Source: Flavobacterium sp. (lineage in GTDB: Bacteria > Bacteroidota > Bacteroidia > Flavobacteriales > Flavobacteriaceae). From it: a DNA stretch of 64,000 bases. The stretch lies in the NCBI RefSeq assembly GCF_039595935.1, contig NZ_JBCNKR010000006.1:1054001-1118000 (forward strand), in the 5' to 3' direction. Shown here in pieces: positions 53,947-61,151 of the stretch. Position 1 is the first letter of the stretch, and each line of letters opens with the position of its first letter. A program made the translations under genes and the position numbers. The notes beneath the pieces were generated by a model. The model did not search any database. It worked only from the letters and a program-made list of their open reading frames with translations, and had not been told where the DNA came from.

Positions 53947-55251
53947 ATGAGCACACAAAAATTTGCAACCAACGCATTACACGCAGGGCACGATGTTACT
54001 AAAAATTCAGGAACAAGAGCAGTGCCAATTTACCAGACATCATCATATGTATTTAATAACGCCGATCATGCGGCCAATTTATTTGGTCTTGCCGAAGCCG
54101 GATTTATTTACACCCGATTAAATAACCCGACAAATGATGTTTTAGAACAACGTTTAGCTGCACTCGAAGGCGGAATTGGAGCTGTAGTGACAGCATCGGG
54201 TGCATCAGCAATTTCAACTGCTTTATTGACTTTATTGAGAGCGGGCGATCATATAGTAGCATCAAACAGTTTATACGGCGGAACTTATAACTTATTAAGT
54301 GTAACCTTACCGCGATTAGGAATTACAACCACTTTTGTCGATCCTTCAAATCCTGAAAACTTCACAAAAGCAGCAAAAGAAAATACCAGAGCATTCTTTG
54401 TAGAATCTTTAGGAAATCCAAAATTAGACGTATTAGATTTAAAAGGAATTTCGGCACAAGCCAAAGCATTCAAAGTGCCCTTTATAGTAGACAATACAGT
54501 TGCGACACCTTATTTATTAAACCCGATTAAATACGGTGCCGATATTGTAATTCACTCTTTAACAAAATATATAGCCGGAAACGGAACGTCATTAGGAGGC
54601 GCGATTATCGATGCCGGAAATTTTGACTGGGCCAACGGAAAATTCTCTGAATTTACAGAACCTTCTGCCGGATATCATGGATTAGTATATCATGAAGCAT
54701 TAGGAAATGCAGCCTTTATTGCAAAAGCAAGAATCGAAGGGCTGCGTGATTTTGGAGCAGCATTAAGCCCATTTAATGCATTCCAGATTATTCAGGGATT
54801 AGAAACACTTCCTATCCGAATTAAAAAACACAGCGAAAATGCTTTGGCTCTGGCTGAATGGTTAGAGAAACAAGATGAGGTAGTCTGGGTAAATTACCCA
54901 GGTTTAAAATCAAATAAATATTATGATTTAGCAAAAGAATATCTTCCTGAAGGCCAAAGCGGAATTATCACTTTTGGATTAAAAGGAGGTTTTGATGCCG
55001 CTAAAAAAGTGGTAGACGAAACAAGATTGTTCTCACTTCTGGCTAATATTGGTGATACCAAATCGCTGATTATCCACCCGGCGAGCACGACGCATCAGCA
55101 ATTGTCAGAAGAAGAACAATTAGCTACCGGAGTTACAAAAGATTTAGTCCGACTTTCTGTTGGAATTGAAGATGTTGAAGATTTAATTGCCGATTTACAA
55201 TCGGTTTTTGAAAGCGTAACACAGTCGCAGTACAGTATCAATAAAAATTAG
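53947..55251 (+). CDS. metY: O-acetylhomoserine (thiol)-lyase
   Basis: PLP enzyme that makes homocysteine from O-acetylhomoserine and sulfide. 434 residues, the length of MetY-type rather than cystathionine gamma-synthase enzymes. Substrate and PLP motifs: YTRLNNPTNDVLEQRLAALEGG, ASNSLYGGTYNL, IVDNTVATPYLLNPIKYGAD and the PLP lysine in IVIHSLTKYIAGNGTSLGG; the end contains HPASTTHQQL and VRLSVGIEDVEDLI. Transcribed with the small protein behind attenuator B. Its partner for substrate supply is the metX homolog downstream. Confidence 0.95.
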   Translation: MSTQKFATNALHAGHDVTKNSGTRAVPIYQTSSYVFNNADHAANLFGLAEAGFIYTRLNNPTNDVLEQRLAALEGGIGAVVTASGASAISTALLTLLRAGDHIVASNSLYGGTYNLLSVTLPRLGITTTFVDPSNPENFTKAAKENTRAFFVESLGNPKLDVLDLKGISAQAKAFKVPFIVDNTVATPYLLNPIKYGADIVIHSLTKYIAGNGTSLGGAIIDAGNFDWANGKFSEFTEPSAGYHGLVYHEALGNAAFIAKARIEGLRDFGAALSPFNAFQIIQGLETLPIRIKKHSENALALAEWLEKQDEVVWVNYPGLKSNKYYDLAKEYLPEGQSGIITFGLKGGFDAAKKVVDETRLFSLLANIGDTKSLIIHPASTTHQQLSEEEQLATGVTKDLVRLSVGIEDVEDLIADLQSVFESVTQSQYSINKN

Positions 55252-55277
55252 GTTTTTTTGTTTTTTGTTTGAAAAAT

Positions 55278-55316
55278 TGCCTTTAGCAGCGTGAGTTCTG
55301 CTAGAGGTGATTTTTT
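55278..55316 (+). terminator. Terminator after metY
   Basis: Stem CCTTTAGCAG / CTGCTAGAGG (55280-55289 and 55298-55307, one G-U pair) and six T. It separates metY from the homoserine dehydrogenase paralog. Confidence 0.8.
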
Positions 55317-55338
55317 ATGAAAAAAGATTTTACCATAT

Positions 55339-55364
55339 GTAGAGGCGCACCGCAGTGCGTCTAC
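55339..55364. repeat. Short palindromic GTAGAGGCGCAC / GTGCGTCTAC repeat
   Basis: Imperfect palindrome with loop CGCA. Nearly this sequence is familiar to me as a dispersed palindrome in many bacterial genomes; a genome count is needed to confirm. It is locally richer in GC than its surroundings. Confidence 0.6.
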
Positions 55365-55462
55365 GTATTTAGCCCCAACTATCATTAAAATGCTTTGCAT
55401 TAAATGAACTTACATTACTTATATGGTTTCAATAACACAGATATATTTTAAAAATTAAAATT

Positions 55463-56551
55463 ATGTCAAAGCTTAAAATAAATATTATCCTATTTGGAAT
55501 AGGAAATATAGGAAGTACATTAATCAATCAGATTATAGAAAGTCAGGAGTTTTTTCTGCAAAGCAAAAATGTCGATTTTCATTTTCCGATAATTACAAAT
55601 TCTACAGTTGCCTTTTTTGAGAAAGAAGGAGTTGGATATTCCTGGGAAACCAATTTTAGAGAATTGGCCGTACCCTTTAGAGTTGAAGATATTATAGAGT
55701 TTGCAAAAGAAAATGAATTCGAAAATCTAATTGCTGTCGATGCAACTGCGAGTGAAGAATTGATCGGACATTATAATACATTAATCGAAAACGGATTTAA
55801 TATTGTTGCTGTCAATAAAAAGGCTAATACTCTTCCAATTGATCTTTATAAACAATTAAGAGAAAATCTAAAGAAATACGACAAAGAGTTTTTTTATGAA
55901 ACTTCCGTTGATACAGGAGTTCCGGTTTTGCAGACTTTAAGAGATTTGTATTATTCAGGAGAAAAAATAACGAAAATCAGAGGCGTATTCTCTGATAATC
56001 TAAGCTATGTTTTTAATCGTTTTTCTGCCGAAGAAAATACTTTTTCATCTATTTTGAAAGATGCCAGTCTTTTAGGATTAATGCGTTCTACATTTAAAGA
56101 AGATTTATCAGGGAATGATACAGCAAGAAAATTATTAATCCTGACAAGAGAAATAGGTAAAGAATTTGAATTCTCAGATATCAAAATCCATCCTCTCATT
56201 AGAGAAGAACATTTAGAAAAAAATGGAATTCTGAATAAAGATGCCATTGATAAATCGTTTAAAATTGCCAAAATAACCCAAAAAGACAATCATGTCTTAC
56301 GATATATAGGAGAATTTGATGTTGAGAAAAATACTCTTGAAGTAAAATTAGTTTCAGAACCGGCAACATCTGCAATTGGCCAGCTAAAAGGTTCCGATTC
56401 AATTTTTGAAATTTATACACAATCGTATGCCAACACACCCATCGTAATTCAGAGTGCACCGCCATGCAAACAAGCCATTTCAAGAGGTTTGATAACAGAC
56501 ATTTTAAAAGTAGCCGAAAAAATTAAAAATAAAGAAGCTGTCTGGCTGTAA
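55463..56551 (+). CDS. Degenerate homoserine dehydrogenase paralog
   Basis: 362 residues aligned over their whole length with the dehydrogenase half of the aspartate kinase/homoserine dehydrogenase gene downstream. Kept: the Rossmann loop GIGNIGS, NKK (AVNKKANT), and DLSGNDTARKLL with Asp and Lys. Changed at sites that contact substrate or cofactor: VGAG reads VDTG, FSGT reads FSDN, EPDPREDL reads RSTFKEDL, and the C-terminal GAGAG reads SAPPC. Activity is therefore doubtful; it may have a new substrate or a regulatory role. It lies between metY and attenuator C. Confidence 0.82.
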   Translation: MSKLKINIILFGIGNIGSTLINQIIESQEFFLQSKNVDFHFPIITNSTVAFFEKEGVGYSWETNFRELAVPFRVEDIIEFAKENEFENLIAVDATASEELIGHYNTLIENGFNIVAVNKKANTLPIDLYKQLRENLKKYDKEFFYETSVDTGVPVLQTLRDLYYSGEKITKIRGVFSDNLSYVFNRFSAEENTFSSILKDASLLGLMRSTFKEDLSGNDTARKLLILTREIGKEFEFSDIKIHPLIREEHLEKNGILNKDAIDKSFKIAKITQKDNHVLRYIGEFDVEKNTLEVKLVSEPATSAIGQLKGSDSIFEIYTQSYANTPIVIQSAPPCKQAISRGLITDILKVAEKIKNKEAVWL

Positions 56552-56714
56552 AAGTGGCTTTAATATTAGTAGTTCTTTGATAGATTGAAACTAAAGTTAG
56601 TTAATTTTTTGTAAGACAAAACTTTCTTTTGTTCAAATTGTAATTTTGTAAGATGTTTTTTAACGGTAAAAAGCTGTTTTTTAACGTTTTTTAAGAAAAA
56701 TAAGGCTTTTGTAA

Positions 56715-56746
56715 CTTGGAATATTCGAAAATAATTCGCACATTTG
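56715..56746 (+). promoter_or_regulatory. Likely promoter of leader C
   Basis: CTTG (56715-56718), 20-base spacer, CACATTTG (56739-56746); both boxes are one base off consensus. AATAATTCGCACATTTG (56730-56746) matches the leader A promoter at 15 of 17 positions. The predicted start near 56752 leaves about 135 bases before the leader ORF. Confidence 0.45.
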
Positions 56747-56885
56747 TAAGACAAGTAAAAACTGGTAAAAACACAGGATTATTTGTTAAAATAAATATAC
56801 GCTTTTGAGATCCTAATCAAAATCTGAAAAGCTTTTTAAAGAAAAATAAATGCAAGATTTTTTTAAAATAACAGTCAAATCGCAA

Positions 56886-56951
56886 ATGAATAAGTCCCTA
56901 CAGATGAACAAGATGTTTAATGTCGCACGTATTTGTGTACGCGTCTGTTGA
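56886..56951 (+). CDS. Leader peptide C, Met/Cys-containing
   Basis: A 21-codon ORF beginning MNKSLQMNKMFNV, with Met at 1, 7, 10 and Cys at 17 and 21 just before the stop. The bias is weaker than in leader B. An ACTAAAAG strand starting two bases after the stop codon can pair with the 5' arm of the terminator that follows. The arrangement therefore copies leaders A and B. Confidence 0.6.
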   Translation: MNKSLQMNKMFNVARICVRVC

Positions 56952-56952
56952 T

Positions 56953-57022
56953 ACTAAAAGTATATATAAGTTGTATAAAAACTTAGACCCTTTTGGTATT
57001 AAAAATCCAAAAGGGTTTTTTT
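56953..57022 (+). terminator. Attenuator C: antiterminator and intrinsic terminator
   Basis: Terminator: ACCCTTTTGG / CCAAAAGGGT (56987-56996 and 57007-57016) and a T-run; the stem core CCCTTTTGG is the same as in attenuator B. Antiterminator: ACTAAAAG (56953-56960) with CTTTTGGT (56990-56997), eight pairs including one G-U. Between the arms, TAAGTT / AACTTA (56967-56972 and 56980-56985) forms a small hairpin. A ribosome at the leader stop (56949-56951) would cover 56953-56960. Confidence 0.78.
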
Positions 57023-57094
57023 ATTCCTTTTGGCAGGATAACAAAGAATTAAAGAAAAAATAAAGATTACAATAACTAACTTAAACTTAATAAT

Positions 57095-57298
57095 ATGAGC
57101 GCAATTACTTACTTAAGAAAAAAACTTTCAACATACAGAAACATCAAAGCTGAAAGAAACAATCCGCCGCCGGCAAACGAATTAATCCACCCAAGTTTCG
57201 GTGTAACTGAAACAGATCAAAAAGCGGTAAAAAAAGCACCAAATTCATTATTGTTTTTGATGTATTCAAAAGAAAATGAAACCCTTTTCATCTAACTT
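57095..57298 (+). CDS. Small protein of unknown function, SLLFxMY motif (second copy)
   Basis: 66 residues: a basic N-terminus (MSAITYLRKKLSTYRNIKAE), a Pro/Asn-rich middle (NNPPPANELIHPSFG) and a C-terminal APNSLLFLMYSKENETLFI resembling the end of the 62-residue product at 53677. Like that gene it lies directly behind a Met/Cys attenuator (72 bases after the terminator) and before sulfur amino acid genes. Between it and metX lie a separate promoter and a SAM-I riboswitch, so it may be controlled only by attenuator C. No known domain recognised. Confidence 0.65.
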
Positions 57299-57425
57299 GA
57301 AAAGCAGCCATAAAATAGGTTAAAACCTGCATGACTTTACTGGGCATAACGTTCGGTAATTTTGTGCGTACAAAAGTTTCTGATTGAATAATGTTTAAGA
57401 AATTGAAGAATCAGTTTCGATAAAA

Positions 57426-57457
57426 TTTGTTAGTTTAAGAAATTAGTAGTTAATTTG
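57426..57457 (+). promoter_or_regulatory. Promoter of the SAM-I/metX transcript
   Basis: TTTG (57426-57429), 20-base spacer, TTAATTTG (57450-57457, one mismatch). The predicted start near 57463 is 23 bases before the SAM-I aptamer. Confidence 0.5.
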
Positions 57458-57485
57458 CACCGTTAAGTTCAAAAACGTATTGAAA

Positions 57486-57592
57486 TGTTATAAAGAAAGG
57501 AGGAGGGATTAGACCCGATGAATCCTTAGCAACCCTTCGTTAATTCGAAGAAGGTGCTGCATTCTACCACGCCCAAACGTGGAAAGATAACA
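57486..57592 (+). promoter_or_regulatory. SAM-I (S-box) riboswitch aptamer upstream of metX
   Basis: All S-box parts are present. P1: TGTTAT (57486-57491) with ATAACA (57587-57592). Conserved core: AGGAGGGATTAGACCCGATG and CTTAGCAACC. P3: CTTCG-TTAA-TTCGAAG. Junction: AAGGTGCTGCATTCTACC. P4: CCACG / CGTGG. 3' core: GGAAAGATAAC. It senses SAM and should switch off metX. The expression platform to 57669 contains a TCTAG / CTAGA hairpin (about 57605-57622), and CTTTCTTTC (57624-57632) complements AAAGAAAGG in P1, but no clear terminator with a U-run. Confidence 0.93.
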
Positions 57593-57669
57593 ACAAGAAT
57601 TTTTTCTAGTTTCAAACTCTAGACTTTCTTTCTAATATTTCCACATACAAATCAAAAAGTAAAAAAGAT

Positions 57670-58659
57670 TTGAAATTGGAAAATATACCAAGTCCTATTA
57701 TAATTCAAGATTTCATCACCGAAAGTGGTGCATTGTATTCGTCGCTACCGTTAAGTTTTACACTTGCTGGTAAACCGCTGTATACTGCTCCAATCGTTTT
57801 GGTAAATCACGCCTTAACCGGAAACGCAAATGTTACCGGTGTGAATGGCTGGTGGAATGATTTAATAGGCGAAGCAAAAACTATCGATACTAATCAATAT
57901 ACCGTTCTGGCGTTTAATGTTCCCGGAAACGGAAACGATTCTTTCCTAATCGAAAATTATCAGGATTTTACAACCAGAGATATTGCCAAAATCTTCATCA
58001 AAGGCTTAAAAGCTTTAAGTATAGAAAAGGTATTTGCCATAATCGGCGGTTCTGTCGGTGGCGGCGTTGCCTGGGAAATCCTGGCTTTAGAACCCAACAT
58101 TACAGAACATTTAATTCCGATTGCAACAGACTGGAAATCGACCGACTGGATGATTGCCAATTGTTTTCTGCAAGAGCAAATTCTGAATAATTCTTCAAAA
58201 CCAATCGAAGATGCGAGAATCCATGCTATGTTGTGTTACCGCTCACCGGAATCATTTAAAGAGAAATTTCAGAGAACTATCAATCAGGATCTTTTGATTT
58301 TTAATATCGAAAGCTGGCTGGCACATCACGGAAAAAAATTACAGCAGCGCTATCAATTAGCATCTTATAAATTGATGAACCAGCTGCTTAAAACCATAGA
58401 TATTACCAGAAATAGTGAGGATTTCGAAACGTTAATATCCAAATCAAATGCTGCGATTCATATCGTTGCAATCAATTCAGATTTGTTTTTTACACCAAAA
58501 GAAAATCTGGAAACTTACAATGAATTAAAGAAATTTAAAAACAATGTTTTTTACAGCGAAATTGATTCGATTCACGGACATGACGCTTTTTTAATCGAGT
58601 ACAAACAATTAGATCATTTACTTGCCGGAATTTTTAAGGCAGAAACAATAGCAAAATAA
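57670..58659 (+). CDS. metX: Homoserine O-acetyltransferase family (alpha/beta hydrolase)
   Basis: 329-residue alpha/beta-hydrolase of the MetX group, which acetylates homoserine for the sulfhydrylase route. The nucleophile elbow is IGGSVGGGVAWE (Ser near residue 127); the acid is in VAINSDLFFTPKE and the base in IHGHDAFLIEY. The oxyanion region reads LVNHALTGN. It is shorter than E. coli/Leptospira-type MetX (about 370). Start is TTG at 57670; there is no in-frame ATG nearby. Downstream of a SAM-I riboswitch and two bases before the aspartate kinase gene. Confidence 0.88.
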   Translation: MKLENIPSPIIIQDFITESGALYSSLPLSFTLAGKPLYTAPIVLVNHALTGNANVTGVNGWWNDLIGEAKTIDTNQYTVLAFNVPGNGNDSFLIENYQDFTTRDIAKIFIKGLKALSIEKVFAIIGGSVGGGVAWEILALEPNITEHLIPIATDWKSTDWMIANCFLQEQILNNSSKPIEDARIHAMLCYRSPESFKEKFQRTINQDLLIFNIESWLAHHGKKLQQRYQLASYKLMNQLLKTIDITRNSEDFETLISKSNAAIHIVAINSDLFFTPKENLETYNELKKFKNNVFYSEIDSIHGHDAFLIEYKQLDHLLAGIFKAETIAK

Positions 58660-58660
58660 A

Positions 58661-59557
58661 ATGAAAATATTAAAATTTGGTGGTAAATCATTATCAAACG
58701 GAGAAGGACTTAACAAAGTAGTTTCAATCATTTCTGATAAAGTAAATCAAGGCGAAAAAATTGCCGTGGTCGTTTCTGCACGCGGAAATGCGACAGATGA
58801 ATTAGAAGATATCTTAAGAATTGCGGCTAAAAACGGAAACTACAAACCGCTTTTAGAAAGTTTTAAAGCATACCAAACTTCAGATTATCCGAAAGTTGAT
58901 TTATCTGAAGAATTTAATATTTTAGATAAATTATTCGAAGGAGTAAGTCTTATTGGCGATTACAGTAATAAAATCAAAGATCAGATTTTATCAAAAGGTG
59001 AATTGCTTTCGGCTAAATTATTGACTTCAATTTTAGTTGAAAAAGGAATTCCTGCCAATTTTGTGGATACAAGAGAATTACTAAAAACCGATTCTAAATT
59101 TGGTGACGCTCAGCCTTTGGAACAACTTTCGAAGAAAAACGTTATCAACTATTTCAAATTGCATAACGGAGAAACGGTAAATATCGTTACAGGTTTCATT
59201 GGTTCAAACAACAACAACGACACCACAACTTTAGGAAGAAACGGAAGCAATTATACAGCTTCGTTAATTGCTAATTATCTTGATGCCGAAGAACTTCAAA
59301 ACTTCACACACGTTGACGGAATCTACACAGCAAATCCTGATCTAGTTGCCGATGCTAAAAAAATCGAATATTTATCATTTAATGAAGCAAACGAATTAGC
59401 GAATTTTGGAGCGACAATTTTGCATGCAAAGACGATTATTCCATTATTAGAAAAAAATATTCCGCTTCGTATTTTAAATACATTCAATCACGAAAACCAC
59501 GGAACATTAATCACTTCAAATTCTCAAAAGAAGGAATTAAAACACTTTCTGTTTTAG
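58661..59557 (+). CDS. thrA: Aspartate kinase part of a frameshifted thrA-type gene
   Basis: 298 residues: KILKFGGKSLSNGEG at the start (aspartokinase glycine loop), VVSARGNATDEL, VTGFIGSNNNNDTTTLGRNGSNYTAS (in two parts, the catalytic loop) and HVDGIYTANPDL. The reading frame ends with ELKHFLF and a TAG at 59555-59557, but homology continues in the frame one base back. A deletion of one A in the AAAA run at 59526-59529 explains this; restored, the whole gene (58661-61074) would encode about 804 residues, the normal size of a bifunctional ThrA. Confidence 0.85.
   Translation: MKILKFGGKSLSNGEGLNKVVSIISDKVNQGEKIAVVVSARGNATDELEDILRIAAKNGNYKPLLESFKAYQTSDYPKVDLSEEFNILDKLFEGVSLIGDYSNKIKDQILSKGELLSAKLLTSILVEKGIPANFVDTRELLKTDSKFGDAQPLEQLSKKNVINYFKLHNGETVNIVTGFIGSNNNNDTTTLGRNGSNYTASLIANYLDAEELQNFTHVDGIYTANPDLVADAKKIEYLSFNEANELANFGATILHAKTIIPLLEKNIPLRILNTFNHENHGTLITSNSQKKELKHFLF
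59526..59530 (+). other. Frameshift site in the aspartate kinase/homoserine dehydrogenase gene
   Basis: The text CAAAAGAAGG would read Gln-Lys-Glu-Gly with five A, but has four A, so the frame shifts to a stop 10 codons later. Sequence error, recent mutation or a -1 slip on the lysine codon are possible; no canonical slippery heptamer is present. Confidence 0.75.
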
Positions 59558-59634
59558 AAAATGTTTCGCTTGTAAATCTTGAAGGACGCGGATTACTAGG
59601 AAAAGCCGGAGTCGATGCCCGAATTTTTAAAGTA

Positions 59635-61074
59635 ATGGGCGATCACAACATCAGCGTAAGTATCATTTCGCAAGGTTCTTCTGAAAGAGGAATCGGATTG
59701 GTTGTGGCAAAAGACAAAGCAACGCTTGCCATGGTGGAGTTAGAAAAAGAATTCGAAAATGACTTTTATTCTAAAGACGTAAACCAGATTACGGTTACGG
59801 ATAATGTATCTGTAATTTCGATTATCGGGCAGGATTTGAGTACTTTCCACAAACCTTACACGGCTTTAATCAAAAACAAAATCGTTCCAATTTTATTCAA
59901 CAATACGGTTACGGGTAAAAACGTGAGTTTGGTTGTGAAAAAAGAAGAACTGACAAAAGCTTTAAACGTAATTCACGGAGAGATTTTTGGAGTTTCTAAA
60001 AAAATCAACATTGCAATTTTCGGGCACGGATTAGTGGGCGGAACTTTGATCAATCAAATTTTAGAATCGGCTTCATCAATTGAAAAACGAAAAGATATTA
60101 AGCTGAATGTTTTCGCAATTGCGAATTCTAAAAAGCTTCTTTTAAATAAAAATGGCGTAACTTCAAGCTGGAAAAACGACATTGAAACAAAAGGCGAAGC
60201 GTATACAATTAAAGATATTATCGCTTACGCAAATGAGTATCATTTAGAAAACTTAATTGCGATTGATAATACCGCAAGTGCATCATTTGTAGAAAATTAT
60301 GTTCCGCTTGTAGAAAGTAGTTTCGATTTAATTTCTTCAAATAAAGTAGCGAATACATTGACGTATGGTTTTTATAAAGAATTGAGAAAAGCTTTGGCAG
60401 AAAACCAAAAGAATTATTTATACGAAACCAATGTTGGTGCGGGTTTACCTTTAATTGATACAATTAAATTACTGCATCTTTCTGGTGAAAACATCACAAA
60501 AATCAAAGGAGTTTTCTCAGGAACATTGAGTTATTTATTCAATAATTTCTCTGCAAAAGATGTTCCGTTTAGCGAAATTCTGAAAGAAGCCATTGATAAC
60601 GGATATACAGAACCAGATCCTCGTGAGGATTTATGCGGAAATGATGTGGGAAGAAAATTATTGATTTTGGCAAGAGAATTAGATTTGCAAAATGAGTTTG
60701 AAGAAATTTCAATTCAAAATCTAATTCCGGAACATTTACGCGAAGGAAATGTTGCCGATTTCTTGACTAAATTAAAAGAATTCGACCCAATTTATGAGAA
60801 AATAAAAACAGATCAACAACCAAATCACGTATTAAGATACATTGGTGAATTGTCTGGAGATTTGCAAAATGACAAAGGAAATCTTGAAGTTAAATTAGTT
60901 TCAGTGCCAAAAGATACTGCATTAGGCGGATTAAAAGGTTCAGATTCTTTCTTCGAAATTTATACAGAATCTTACGGAGATCGTCCAATCGTTATTCAGG
61001 GAGCTGGTGCAGGCTCTGCTGTTACGGCGAGAGGAGTTTTCGGAGATATTTTGAGATTATCTGATAAAGGGTAA
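59635..61074 (+). CDS. thrA: ACT and homoserine dehydrogenase part of the frameshifted thrA-type gene
   Basis: 479 residues from the first ATG; coding similarity starts earlier, at about 59530. First comes an ACT-domain region (HNISVSIISQGSSERGIGLVV, VSVISIIGQDL), then the homoserine dehydrogenase domain with the NADP loop FGHGLVGG, SSNKVANT, YETNVGAGLPLIDT, GVFSGTLSYLFN, EPDPREDLCGNDVGRKLLI and a closing GAGAGSAVTARGVFGD. All catalytic residues are present, in contrast to the paralog at 55463. It supplies homoserine for the neighbouring metX. Confidence 0.88.
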   Translation: MGDHNISVSIISQGSSERGIGLVVAKDKATLAMVELEKEFENDFYSKDVNQITVTDNVSVISIIGQDLSTFHKPYTALIKNKIVPILFNNTVTGKNVSLVVKKEELTKALNVIHGEIFGVSKKINIAIFGHGLVGGTLINQILESASSIEKRKDIKLNVFAIANSKKLLLNKNGVTSSWKNDIETKGEAYTIKDIIAYANEYHLENLIAIDNTASASFVENYVPLVESSFDLISSNKVANTLTYGFYKELRKALAENQKNYLYETNVGAGLPLIDTIKLLHLSGENITKIKGVFSGTLSYLFNNFSAKDVPFSEILKEAIDNGYTEPDPREDLCGNDVGRKLLILARELDLQNEFEEISIQNLIPEHLREGNVADFLTKLKEFDPIYEKIKTDQQPNHVLRYIGELSGDLQNDKGNLEVKLVSVPKDTALGGLKGSDSFFEIYTESYGDRPIVIQGAGAGSAVTARGVFGDILRLSDKG

Positions 61075-61140
61075 AAGTGATTTTAGATTGCAGATTTTAG
61101 AGTTTAGATTTAAGATTTGAATTCAAACAAAAACAAAAAA
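61075..61140. repeat. Low-complexity TTTAGATT spacer
   Basis: Tandem TTTTAGATTGCAGATTTTAG-like units between thrA and the OsmC gene, like the tracts at 19848 and 30591. Confidence 0.5.
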
Positions 61141-61151
61141 ATAACAACACA

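Noticed and set aside
59522..59560. Programmed -1 frameshift in the aspartate kinase/homoserine dehydrogenase gene
   Set aside because: No X-XXY-YYZ heptamer and no downstream stimulatory stem evident; a missing A in a homopolymer is simpler. Kept only as an alternative.
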